DNA from: Oikopleura dioica
Lineage: Eukaryota > Chordata > Appendicularia > Copelata > Oikopleuridae
Reading direction: 5' to 3'
NCBI GenBank assembly: GCA_907165135.1
Contig: OU015569.1
Coordinates: 11,098,501-11,162,500, forward strand
DNA length: 64,000 bases
Below are positions 11,427 to 22,609 of this stretch, piece after piece. A program made the position numbers and the translations under genes. Position 1 is the stretch's first letter, and each line of letters begins with the position of its first letter. The notes under the pieces were generated by a model, which saw only the letters and a list, made by a program, of their open reading frames with translations, ran no database searches and was not told the origin of the DNA.

Positions 11427-12394
11427 CGCAGCGGGGGAGCGCTGATTTCGAGCGCTGTAATTACGAAAATAGCTATTTTGTTTTTGTTTTCTAACGAAGC
11501 TAGACGATTTTAAAACGAACAACGCCGTCACGGTACTGTTTCGCATAGCATCATGTGCAATAAGCAGAAAAAACCGCTCCTAAAGATCACATGATCAAAA
11601 TCGGCAAAAAAATTTTTTTTCAAAATTTTTCTTGAAAAACTCATAAAATTATTTTTTTCTAGAATCATAAACAGTAAACGATGATACTGTAATCTTATTA
11701 TTACAGTATATTTTGTCAATAAAAGCAAAGAAGTGCCGAAAATCGAAAAATACGACCATTTTTCCGCTAAAACCGACCTAAAACGAATTCGGTACGAAAT
11801 TTCGTCCGCAGTACCAAATTCGGGTACGAGTTCTCGTACCAAATACCAATTTTCGTACCGATCTTGATACGAGAACCAGATTTATTCCCGAAAAACTGTC
11901 AAATTGACAGTGTCAATTTTAAACGTGAATGACTTGTTGTTGAATTCTAAGAATTCTCGAATTTCTCTAGAATCGGTCCTAACCAATGATTGTTTTTTGG
12001 CTTTTGTCATTCACTATTTTGCTTTTTTACGAAAAGGGCGAAAAAGTAGAAAAGTCCGAAGCGCGCATAAAGCAGGTAATTTGATTTCGTACTTTTTTTT
12101 TCTAACTCTGACTATATTTAGAGTCTCCAGGCATCGGAATTTCTATTCCAAACGGAATATTTTTGTCCTGTACTTCCGAAAAAGGAAGAAATCGACAAGA
12201 AGGCGATCTGAATAAAATCAATTTTCTTGATTCAATCAAAAGTGTTCTTGTCTCTTTTTTGTTGAATTGAGGTTGTTGTGTAGTCGGTTGTTTGAGTTGT
12301 TGGTTGTTGAAATAGAAATAGAGGTACAGTAGTTAGAGTTGAGCAGTAGAAAACCGGATTCGAAGGGGTAGTTAATGTAGCGATGCCCTTATGG

Positions 12395-12556
12395 GTGGCG
12401 TCAGGAACCGACAAAAATATTTCGACAAATTTTCCGTGGGGGGCTTAGCCCAGTAATCGGCTTCTGATTGGCCGGTAAGCCGAATTCAGGCTTCTGATTG
12501 GTTAAAAATTCCACGCAAAATTTGTCTGGATTTTTTGTCGGTTCCAAACATCTCCC
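12395..12556. mobile_element. MITE family 2, copy 1
   Basis: The left end reads GTCAGGAACCGACAAAAAT and the right end is its inverse (GTCGGTTCCAAAC). Inner arms read TTTCGACAAATTTT and AAAATTTGTC. The centre carries GGCTTCTGATTGG twice. Related copies lie at 16514 and 41628. Confidence 0.7.
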
Positions 12557-13554
12557 TTTTTTTGCGACCAGAAGAAAGTAGCGGTCAAAATTTTTAATAA
12601 ATTCTTATTTTTCTCCACTAGATGTCATTGAGAATTACCAGAAAAAATCTTAGACAGAAAAATTCAGAATAACAAAAATCAGTCTAGAAAACGTTCTTTT
12701 TTTTAGGTTTTTTAAGATGCTTGTAAAATACCGCAAAATTGCCCTTTCTAACCAGCAGAGTTCTCTTCTGGTCGTCAATATAACTACAGGTCGAACAGTC
12801 ATGGCATGGGTGATGTAAGTCCAAAGCCACGGAATCTGCAGCCGCCAATCAACAAATTCTAGCCACGTTATTTTGACGTCAATTACGCTCCAGCCGTTTG
12901 GGGCAGCAAATCGAGTTATTTCAAAACGATTTTAAATTTGATCAAAAGCAACTTGCTCCTTCTTAATTTACGAAATCGAATGACTACGTAAGTACTTGTA
13001 AGCGAAACGAGAACAGCTTTCTTGAGAATTTTGAATTCAATCGGCGAAGCAGTGAATTAGAAATAGTTGTTGATTGTTTTGCGCTTGCGTCTCGCTTGTT
13101 TGTAAATCTTTGGCGATGCGTTGGGACCTTCATTCCGATCTCACCGTTAGTGACTTCTTTATTTTTCGTAAACAGCGTCAGAAATCAAATTACTTTCAAT
13201 CAGCAATCAAGTTCCATCAAATAAGCCACCTGATCTGCTGATAGCCCCCAAAACAAACGCCACTTTCAGTTAAAAAAGTTATTTTCTTTTTTTTTTATTT
13301 TTTCCATCTGAATTGGAAAAAAATGCTTCATTACAGGCAATCCCAGGCTACAGGCTCTTCTGTATTCCAAATACCGAAATTGCCATCCATTGAAAAATAC
13401 GTTTACAGTGCCAAAATTAACATGGTGATGGTTCATGGTGATTTTTACACCGCACTTCTGGTATTATCAGTAACAACTTTCTGTACTAAGGACTCATATC
13501 TAAGCAAAGTACAGTCATAAAGGTACGAAACTACAGTTGTAAATGACCAACTAT

Positions 13555-13784
13555 CTGGGCTCGGCAGCCTGTGTAGAAAGCCTGAGTCAGGGTCTGAAAA
13601 AGCTGAATTTAAAAGCCGCGCAGCGGCTTTTAAAAACGAAGCCGCAAAGCGGCTTCGCCAAAATTTTTGATAGATTGTAATGGTAGTATTAGCGGCTTCG
13701 TTTTTAAAAAAGCCGCTGCGCGGCTTTTAATTTCAGCTTTTTCAGACCCTGACTCAGGCTTTCTACACAGGTTGCCGAGCCCAG
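13555..13784. mobile_element. hAT-like MITE with 8-bp target-site duplication, intergenic copy
   Basis: Same family as the element at 7196: ends CTGGGCTCGGCAGCC and its inverse, with internal GCCGC hairpins. The octamer CCAACTAT flanks it exactly at 13547-13554 and 13785-13792, so insertion produced an 8-bp duplication. Confidence 0.85.
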
Positions 13785-13793
13785 CCAACTATT

Positions 13794-13811
13794 CCCTAAC
13801 CCTAACCCTAA
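13794..13811. repeat. Interstitial telomere-like repeat, three CCCTAA units
   Basis: Three perfect CCCTAA units start two bases after the target-site duplication of the preceding MITE. Confidence 0.8.
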
Positions 13812-14406
13812 TTATCCTTAGTTATCCATTCTTATGAAGAAAGACTGTAATTTATCCAGTAGATCTTCCAAAAAGACAAGAAGAATAGCAAAAGAGAGAA
13901 GAATTTTCTTCAAAAAGAAAATGATAATCGAAAACTCGAAAGTGAATTTTCAAAATGGCCCGAAAACGGTCTGTTTTATAGCTGGCGATTTCCAGTGCTA
14001 GCAAAAATATAAAACAAACAACAACACAATTCAACAGATTGAGAGAATTTTGAAAATTGGAAATGTGGACTTGATTCATTTTGAAAAAAAAAGGAAAAAC
14101 ATTTGCGGCGGCCGGTGCTTGAGCAAATGCTGCGCCGATTTCACGAAAACAGATTCATCCAGAAGCGTAAACAACAGAAACAACGCATTCAAACAAATCC
14201 GCCAAACCGCGAAAATTTAAAAGAATCCAGACTCAAGTCCGATCTTTCCTGAACCAACGCAATCGAGCTAGACATTCTATTCGACAAATTTATTTACATC
14301 TCGAGTTGACATCGTAAAACACGATTCTCGAAATGGTGATTCAATGAGAGTTAAAATAGTGACACCCTTAAGGTTAGGGTTAGAGCCAGGGCTACTGATG
14401 ACCCAA

Positions 14407-14424
14407 CCCTAACCCTAACCCTAA
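14407..14424. repeat. Interstitial telomere-like repeat, three CCCTAA units
   Basis: Three CCCTAA units. An inverted TTAGGGTTAG lies about 20-30 bp upstream, so the pair could form a hairpin. Confidence 0.75.
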
Positions 14425-14479
14425 GAGAAAAGACCAAGAAAAACCCAATTTTCAAGCTGCTTTTTCTCATGATTTAACT

Positions 14480-14758
14480 TAGTGACACCCTTATTTTTAA
14501 CTTACCAGAAGAAAGCTCAGACACTTATCTAGTAGCTCTAAAAGCCTTAATTTCAAATTTCATGAAGATATCTAATAAATAAATTAATTGGAAATCGTTA
14601 ATTTTGATAAAATCGCTACTTTTACTGGAATTTTTTGTTTCAAATTTAAATAGTAAGGGCCGAAAATCTTGGTAAATTTTATCAATCAGGCTTTTAGGGA
14701 AGCATTGAAATTGGTTAAAACAGCTAATAACAGAAGGTGAAAAACAAGGGTGTCACCA
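14480..14758. mobile_element. MITE family 3 (GTGACACCCTTA ends), copy 1
   Basis: Left end AGTGACACCCTTATTTTTAA and right end AACAAGGGTGTCACCA form terminal inverted repeats around 280 bp of non-coding AT-rich DNA. Confidence 0.6.
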
Positions 14759-15478
14759 TGTTAATTTTACTCGCGCTGTTCTCTTTTTGTTGAGTCCGAA
14801 AACACGCTCAACCAAGTGGCAATTTTAATTTCGCATACTTGAAAATTGCTGCTTTGCTCAAATTGTCGAGTATTTAAAATGCAACTGTCTGCCAGTCAAC
14901 TTGTTAGAATGACAATTAGAGTGGCTCTTGTTTTTTGCGATTGTTTTCAGAAAATAAGCGCGCTTTCAAAAAAAAAGAATGACTGTAGCAGTTTTTGGGC
15001 GAGAAACGGTAGTAGCCGTAAAATAAGGGTGTCCTTTGGTTAGCTATTCGAGAAAAATCCGCTTGAGAAGCCGATTTTTCTCTTTGATTTTACGTAATTG
15101 AGTCGCTGCTGAATGCATGAAAAGAATGAAAAGAAAGCATGGAAACCGCATGGAGTGACGAAAAAGCATGTTCAGCGCTCTAAACAAAATCGTTGTTTAT
15201 TTGCCACCTAGTTCTCCTTTGCCTTCTCTTAGTTGCCGCCTCATGCGTCTACTGCGTGCTTTTCTTGCTTTTTTAGATTTTTTTATTTCAAATTTTCAGA
15301 AATTTTTAGAAATACGCGGTTTTGTACAGAGATAATTTTCTAGTAATAGGGCCATTTTTCAAGTCATAAGTTTCAGTTTAAAAATATGTTTAATATTTTA
15401 GAGTCAAAAGAAGTCAAGAGGTTTCTAGAGCCTGATTTCTTACAACTGTAAAAGTCGACTTTTCAACTTACTTTTAAT

Positions 15479-15587
15479 GTAGTGACACCCTTATTTTTTA
15501 CTTCGAAAAGATGACTTTTGGCCTAATAGGGAATTAGATAAGGGCCTAAGCTTTCTTTTGATAAGAAAAAAATAAGGGTGTCATTAT
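15479..15587. mobile_element. MITE family 3 (GTGACACCCTTA ends), copy 2
   Basis: TAGTGACACCCTTATTTTTT at the left and AAAATAAGGGTGTCATTA at the right are inverted copies. Single ends of the family also occur near 14365, 31264, 41588, 44504, 49110, 49685, 49728 and 51735. Confidence 0.65.
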
Positions 15588-15773
15588 GTAAAATTTGGAA
15601 AAAAAGAGGATCAAAGGATGTCGACAAATTTTGAATTAGGGTAGATCAAGTCGAGTTCTTACCTCTTTTGCTTATTATTAGAGAAGAGATTAAATTAAGA
15701 CTTAGGTAAAAGTGTTTTGGCTGGTTTAGAAGTTGGCTTGATTGGAGGTATTTGCGAGTCTAAAGTTGTTAAA

Positions 15774-18700
15774 TTAGGAGGTACAGTGTTTGTCCTCTGC
15801 GGCGCGGCGGCTCCACGTCTCGTGATTAGAAGAGATCTGGCGCTCGATCATCTCGCGGAACTTCTCCACGCGGAGCCCCTGTAAGCCGATCTTCTTCACT
15901 CTCTGAAAATTAACAGACTTAGCTACTTTCTACCCAGCCTAGAATCTAACTCTCTCCCTACTAGCTTATGCAGTACCTGCGCTAGAATCGTTTCTTCCGA
16001 GTTTTGCGCCGAGGAATCTTCTTCCCGGAAACGCTGGAGCAAGCTTTCTGCTTCGCGCAAAAGCATTTCGTTCACGGATTCGAAGATCGACGAAAGCAGC
16101 GTGTACGTAGGAATGATGATGAAGTCGATGAAGCCAATCTGGCTCTGCGAAACCTGCGTCGTTTCTCGATCGCAAAGTGGCGAGCACGGCAAACCTAGGA
16201 GAAAATGATTTAGGGATGGAAATGGCTAGTTTTCTACCTCTTTCCTTCTCCGCATCGCCTTGTCTGAAGAACTCTTCGACCAACCCTGCTGTCCATTTCT
16301 CGTGCAGCTCCCAAGTCTTCGTCGGATGGGAAATGTCAGCGGAATGGACGATGAAAGACATGACAGCTCCCTTGTCCATGGATTTCATGTCGCTCAACGA
16401 TTTCTTCATTGTCTTTACTTGCTAAAATTGGGCTTTTCAAACCGTACCATAAAAATAAGGGTTTCAATGTCTTAAATCGATACCCCCTTAAATCGGGATG
16501 CACCATCCCGGATGGTGTCTGGAATCGACAAAAAATTCGACAAATTTTACGTGGGCGGCTACTCGGTTGCTGATTGGCCGATTTGCCGAATCCAGGCTTC
16601 TGACTGGTTGAAAATTTCCACGTAAAATTTGTCGAAATATTTTTCTCGGTTCCAGACACCACCCCTTTAAAACCCCTTAAAAGGGTTGAAAAGCTGTCCT
16701 GAAAATGAAGAGACATGTCAGTAGCCAAAACCATGTCAATAACTAGCGATCGAAAATCCTAAAAACGATAAACAAAAACTTCTACGAAATGATGAATTTG
16801 CCTTGAATTCGTCTTTCGATAAACCCATCAAAATGTCAATATCCGGGTTTTGAAGAAGCCGGAAGGCGACAGACAAGTGATGGTTTTCTAAAACCGATCG
16901 GTCGTTGTAAATCATCGCCAGTCGGGACTTCGTCTGGACGTGGAAGTTGTTCGTGGTTCCGGTGTGCTCGAAGTCGTGCACGGCGGCGGCGAAAAGCATG
17001 GCGAAAATTTCGATGTCTAAAATGTTATCTCAGTTTTGTTGAAAGATGAGATCAGATAGAGCTTTTCAAAATGACTGGCGACTTCCTCGGCAAGAAAACA
17101 AAACGAGGTTTTCATCGGAAAAATCGATTTTTCAGGTGCTGGGCTCGGAATCTGTGTAAAAACCTGAGTCAGGATTGGAAAAAGCTTCGGGAGAAAGCCG
17201 AAATTTCCAATTTGATCTATTTTTAAGATACTGGCGAAGCCGCGGAGCGGCTTCGTTTTCGTAAAAGCCGCTGCGCGGCTTTTTATAAAAATTCTTTGAA
17301 ACCCTGACTCAGGTTTTTACGCAGGTTGGCGAGCCCAGTTCTGATTTTAGAAGATTGGTTCACTCGAAATAAGGGTTAAATTAAAAGGAAGAAAAGAGCC
17401 TTTTTATTTAAATTCGAATGTCTAACGTTGAAAAGTTATGTCAGTTTTGTTGAAAGAGATAGACTCGTTAAAATAAACGCGGTGTCTTACCTGATAGCCA
17501 GTTGGAAATACCCGAAGCGTGGATGTGATAGTGCGTGGTCTGGAGGACGTCACACGCGTGCAGCGAGTTGTGATAAGGATTCGAGTGCAAATTGTAGCCG
17601 AATTCGAGTTGGTCGGCAAAGCGCACCAAAGTGTCGAATTGAATGTCGAACTTGTCGATGAGACCGTAAGCAGCGAGCAGTTCTCCTAGCAAGTAGCGCA
17701 TTCCCTTCCCGTTCCCAGCTTCCGTCAAATCAAAGACGTTGAAATGATACAGGTTCACCGTCGCCATCACTTCCGCCACGGAGTCCGAGTTCAGCGCGAA
17801 AACTAAATAAAAGAAGTAGATAACGAGAATCTTCAAACCGTTTCCTTCTTAGAATTCAAATTTTAAGGTCCTGCCTTAGAGACGGTAAATCGCTCTCTCA
17901 AGTCAGTGAAGATAAGTAAAATTGTATCAAAAAGTAAAATATGACTATTTATCCCTCTACAATGGGGTATATGTCCTTTATGCCGTAAAGAGTCATTTTT
18001 TCGAACTATCCCCATCTCAGAATGACCTGAATTTTTGAATGAGAAACAAAATTATGGTGTTTCATTTTTTTGAGTAATACTTCATATTCTTATTTTTTTC
18101 TCCGCCTTCATATTACTTTTAAGGAGAAAAAGTATGTTTTGAATGATTCATGAAGCATTATAACATCTTGAGCAAAAAATAATTTTATCGCTGTCATAAT
18201 CTCATCTGCTGGAGAAAAAAATAAACTCCTGTTCTCGTTTGTTTCTTACTTTTACCTGACTGATGAAGCGACATCTTCTTCCCCTTGAATCCATAAATAA
18301 TCCTCATAGCAGCAACAACTCCCCGGAAGGTCCGTTTCTTGTCGGTTCCGGTTTCTGTCTTTTCCTGGCCAAAAGTTGACTTTAGCCAGGTCAGGATTTG
18401 CTCCGGAAGAACTTTCATTTTTTCTTCCTTCGGACTTGTCTGTAATCGTTGGTAGTCTTTCTTGAGTAGTTTTGAAAAGGCTTCGACGGCGGTGTTCAGC
18501 GTCGTGTGAAGTACTTCTTTTGGAATGTGATACTAAGACACCTGTTAAATCATCAGAAAGGTCGATTTTTCCTACCGGAGTTGAAGAAGAAATCTGCTCG
18601 AGTTCGACTAACCGATCGCGTATTTCAACTATCCAATTCATCGTGGAATTAAAATCATTCAGTTGCGCTAGAATAAAGCTCCAAAAATCAGTTCATTTGT

Positions 18701-19412
18701 TTAAAATAAAAGTTGCTTTGGAGCTTTTCCTTGTTTGAGAAAATCATTTAGCTGAGGATACTCCGAGTACATTCTCCGTGTTGTTTCAGGCACCAGCTCT
18801 GGCAAATCAAATCCATGAAGAGAAAATGATTTTTCTTTATAACATGTTAAGAAAACGATGTGGATGTAATGTTCTACCCGGGGTTTCAATAGAATGTCTT
18901 CTGTACGGCGCGATACTCTTCGTTGTCTCCACCACCGGCTCGAGAATGACCTTGTATCGTCTGCCATTGCGCTCGACGTAAGATGTGTTGGCGAAGGGCC
19001 CCGTCGTGGTGGAATTGGCAAAGGGGCAAGTGCACTCGTTCACTGCCTGGCCACACGAGCTGCGAACGGCCAAATGCGAGCTGGAAACGGCATCCAGGGA
19101 TCGATTTACCGGCTCCGTGCCCGGCCCCTTCCGACGAGAGGACATGGCACGCCACCGCTAAACCACCCGCATTAACCAAATTCTCACAAAAGAAACTATC
19201 TATATATTCAATCGCACAGACGAAAATATAGCTTTCTTGTAATTTTCCGGTAAACTTACTCTTCTGAAGACGTGTCGTTTTACTTTGGCACTTGATTCGG
19301 AATTTGCAGAATCTCTCGATCCATTTTGAGCTGGTGGCTCATCGCTGACCACGACGTCAGTTGAAGAGAGTTTGGGAAGGCGTTCTTGGCGGTCCTTTTT
19401 TTCTTCCGTCAT
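15774..19412 (-). CDS. PDE1: Calcium/calmodulin-type cyclic nucleotide phosphodiesterase, PDE1 family
   Basis: Hydrolyses cAMP and cGMP. Eleven exons in frame give 662 aa: 19260..19412, 18878..19157, 18730..18798, 18576..18667, 18256..18532, 17491..17802, 16802..17016, 16699..16758, 16238..16421, 15977..16194 and 15774..15902. The catalytic core matches PDE1 almost word for word: NPYHNSLHACDV, AVHDFEHTGTTNNFH, YNDRSVLENHHLS, ATDMSLHFQ, HSADISHP and SQIGFIDFII, including the metal-binding His and Asp residues. The N-terminal regulatory part contains TWLKSTF and a basic stretch RHVFRRRWRAMSSRRK that would suit calmodulin binding (inference). Introns 16422-16698 and 18668-18729 are GA-AG; 16759-16801 is GC-AG. 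Introns 16422-16698 and 17017-17490 each hold a MITE. The start ATG 19412 opens exon 1. Confidence 0.93.
16514..16660. mobile_element. MITE family 2, copy 2, inside a GA-AG intron of PDE1
   Basis: Ends GGTGTCTGGAATCGAC and its inverse TCGGTTCCAGACACC. Inner arms ATTCGACAAATTTTACGTGG and inverse. Central GCTGATTGGCC and CTTCTGACTGG. Confidence 0.8.
17139..17338. mobile_element. hAT-like MITE inside PDE1 intron
   Basis: Ends CTGGGCTCGG and CGAGCCCAG with internal CCTGAGTCAGG-type arms and GCCGC hairpins, as at 7196. The flanking octamers TTCAGGTG and TTCTGATT match only partly, so this copy is older or decayed. Confidence 0.75.
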
Positions 19413-20072
19413 TTTTCCGTTTATATCCTCTTTTTCTTCTTTTCAGGTTATTCGACATTGACCTCAAAAGGGCGGAAATACTAACGCATCGATTTTTCAA
19501 GAGAGCTTTTGTCCTTGAATTAAGATGCTGACCCCCTTAATTTCTCTAGCAATAAAAAGAGAAATTCTTCTATCTTCCCCCTAGACAGTTTCTATGAAAA
19601 AGGGTTAACCCGTGCCTACAAAGATGGGCTCGACAACGTTGGTGAACCAGTGAAAGCAGCAACAGGCCATCTCATTTCACAGGCACTCGAAAAGACCCAG
19701 ACACATTTCTTTTCTCTTCCTCTTTTTTCTATCTCTCTCTCTTTTCTGAGACGTCTCCGGATTCTCCTGGGCGCGTGGCGATTTACCTAGATTTGCGAGA
19801 AAAAAACAACGTATCTCTTTCTGTACTCGCCGCAGCTGCAGTAGGGAGTAGCGCCCGTCTGGATCTATATTCTCAACATGCGATTATTGGCTCTGCACTA
19901 CAGTAAATTTCGGATAAATGTCGGCTTAATCCGCTATCACAGGGACCGATTCTCTTTCAACCAACGAGCTAACTTCTTTTTCAACTGATTTTTAGAATGT
20001 ATTTTTTTTCAAAGTGGGAAATTATTTACAATAAGAAAAAATGTCAATGAGCAAGCAAAAATTACAGATAAA
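19413..20072. other. Intergenic region upstream of PDE1
   Basis: Between the PDE1 start and the stop of the next minus-strand gene. No exon is seen; it should contain the PDE1 promoter. Confidence 0.5.
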
Positions 20073-22392
20073 TTACAGATGCTCGGAAAACTGGCCAAAG
20101 TCGATTGTTGAGCGAGGCATGGACGTTTTAGCGTGAGTTGTTGTCTTTGAAGTGAGCAGATTTACGCCGCGCTTCAATTCTGCATCAGCAACTGGAGGGG
20201 CTTCGACGTCTTCGATGATGGTTTTTGGGAGTGTGTTGACTGGCTGCACCCAGTTTTTGGAAGACGTTTTTTTCTATTTGGAAATATTCGTTAGCCCTAA
20301 ATCCTTCGTTATTCTACCTTTTTCCAAAAATACGCGGCAGCAGCAATAGCGCCGAGAACAATGATCCCGCCACCTCCAGCAGCGCCGTAGACAATCACAG
20401 ATTTGCTGAATCCAGATGATGAATTGTTATTCGTCGTGTTCTGAGATGTTTCGTTGGAAAAGCTGGAACTGATGCTGCTAGAAGTGTCTTCAGATTCTTC
20501 AGAAATAGGCTGGTCGCAGAGGAATCCTTCCCAGCCAAGGCAGAAGCAGGTGAACTCGAGTTGACGGGATTCGCATGCGCCTCCGTTTCGGCAAGGGTTG
20601 GGCTGACACGGGTCGCGGACTTGAAAAAAGGGATTGGTTTTTCAGAATAAACTAGAAAATGCAAACTTGTTTGGCAGCGAGGACCAGAAAAACCAGCGGG
20701 GCAGATACAGTCAAAATTGTTCAATCTAAAATCGTAATAAATAATGAGATCATCTCTTGAAAATAACTAACCTATCAATGCATTGGCCCCCATTTTCGCA
20801 CAAATTTATACGGCAGTTATCTTCATTCGTTTCGCAAAACGGGCCCACAAAGCCAGGAACGCATTGGCATGAAAAATCATCGTCTCCGACTCCAAGTGCT
20901 GTGCAGTAAAATCAAAGTTCAACAACGATTGAAAAAAAGGAAAGACAAAAGCTTTCGAACTTTTACTGAGCGCCGTTTTGGCAAGGCGAGTTTGAGCAGG
21001 GATCGGAGCCAATTTCGCAGAAATCGCCAGAGTAGCCGTCAGTGCAGAAACAAATCACATCGCCTCCTCCTAAATCGAGGCATTCAGCCCCATTCTGGCA
21101 TGGTTCACTGGAACAGCCAGCACTTTCGCCAGAGGTGATTTCGTATCGAAGTCGAAAGCCGAGGTATGCATCCCCAGCGTCACTTTGGAAAACGATCTGA
21201 ACGGAGCCAGTTGTTGTCAATTGCCCGCTTCTATTTTCGCCAAAGTTTCGGGATGTCCGGCCACAGTATCGTTCTGTAAATGTCGAAGTCTGCAACTCTA
21301 CATAATCAAAGAGACATCCTTGAGCAGGCTCGACGTTGAATCCTTCCGCGCTGATTGTTACAGTATCTAAGAACAGTCATTTCCGATCAAAGTTTTAAAT
21401 CAATAATTGTTTCCGCCTGCGCCGCCAAAAGCTGACTTCTTTGACCATCTGAAAGCGCCAGATGGCAATTTTTGAACATATAAGTCGACAAAAAGTAAGC
21501 CAAAGACCAGTTATTAAAATGAACACAAAAATGAAGAAAAATTTATTATAGCGAAATTCTTTATTTTCGGTATAATAAACTTTTATTAATATTTTGATTA
21601 CAGTGGCATGCGCGGGTTCCGCCCTATCAAATTCACAGCGGAGAATTTCATGGAAACCGAAGAATTTACCTATTATTTATCCCAAAAACACCTGCTTTCT
21701 TGATCTCAATCCCTTATTTATTCTGGTGATATCTTGTTTTTTTAACTTGAAGAATACATATAAATATATGCAGTAATAAACCTCTTGACAATTACATCAT
21801 GCATTTTTTAAACATCTTGTTCATGATCTTGTCTTTTCATATGAATTCAGATTATAGCCCATCAGTGATGTCCAGGTCCACCACTACCTAAGATGGGCTT
21901 CAAAAACTTACGAACTATTCTTTAGTTCCTTTCACTCATGATATCAATGTGACCATTGATACTGACAGTTACTGACAGTAATTCCCTAAACGATCATCAT
22001 CGTAACATGCATAGTGCAAGTTGAAGGTCAACCAATCAAAAAAGACCCAATTAGTCAAACGAGTCTGACAGTTATGGTTCCTAAATTTCATTAGAATTTC
22101 GACTCGAAAAGTTTGGGGCTAATGATAAGCACGAAAAAAGGCATTTATAGAGCGATTTCTGGACCAATCACGCGGCTCGATGAAACTGATCGTTATTTGG
22201 GGGTCGGTCGGTAGAAAAAAAAATACCTGTAGGAGAAGCTCCAATAATCCAGCTGCATTGGAAATTATTCGGATAGGGAGTCGGATAATTCGGCGATTGA
22301 ATGAATCCAACAGGCTCTGTCAGTCTTGATCCGCATTCCTGAGCGGAAACGAAATATAGAAAAAGTAAAAATCGGCGTTTTGAAACTTTCAT
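20073..22392 (-). CDS. CUB plus EGF single-pass membrane protein
   Basis: Exons: 22227..22392, about 20967..21366, 20772..20905, 20667..20725, 20318..20619 and 20073..20273. Order of parts: signal peptide MKVSKRRFLLFLYFVSAQ; one CUB domain (CGSRLTEPVGFIQSPNYP ... CLFDYVEL ... YCGR ... FQSD); four EGF-like modules (the first CSSEPCQNGAEC, the last CQPNPCRNGGAC); a Ser/Asn-rich stalk; a transmembrane segment IVYGAAGGGGIIVLGAI; and a cytoplasmic tail of about 70 aa ending FGQFSEHL. EGF modules 2-4 are split by introns. The junction inside EGF 2 (about 20906-20966) restores the third cysteine (NGAQC) only with non GT-AG ends. Intron 21367-22226 is 860 bp. Likely a cell-surface adhesion or receptor protein; no named family is claimed. 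Confidence 0.85.
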
Positions 22393-22609
22393 TCGACGTT
22401 CTCTTTGAATGAAACTTTTGACTTGTTTTCGTCATTCTGAAAGGTACAGGGCCACTTTGGCCGACATCTCGGAAGTAATCGGACTCGTCCGTTCTCAGCC
22501 TATTAATTTAATAAACGCACAAACAAAGCAGGACAAGCAATGACGCTTGAATCCACTTGAGTGTTTCAACTCGAGTTAATCAAATCGAAACAATAAGAAG
22601 GGTCGCTTT

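Larger units (their letters stand above)
11342..15773. other. Gene-poor interval with MITEs and telomere-like repeats
   Basis: Apart from the elements listed separately I see no exon chain. Long AT-rich stretches and short unconnected open frames dominate. Confidence 0.5.
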
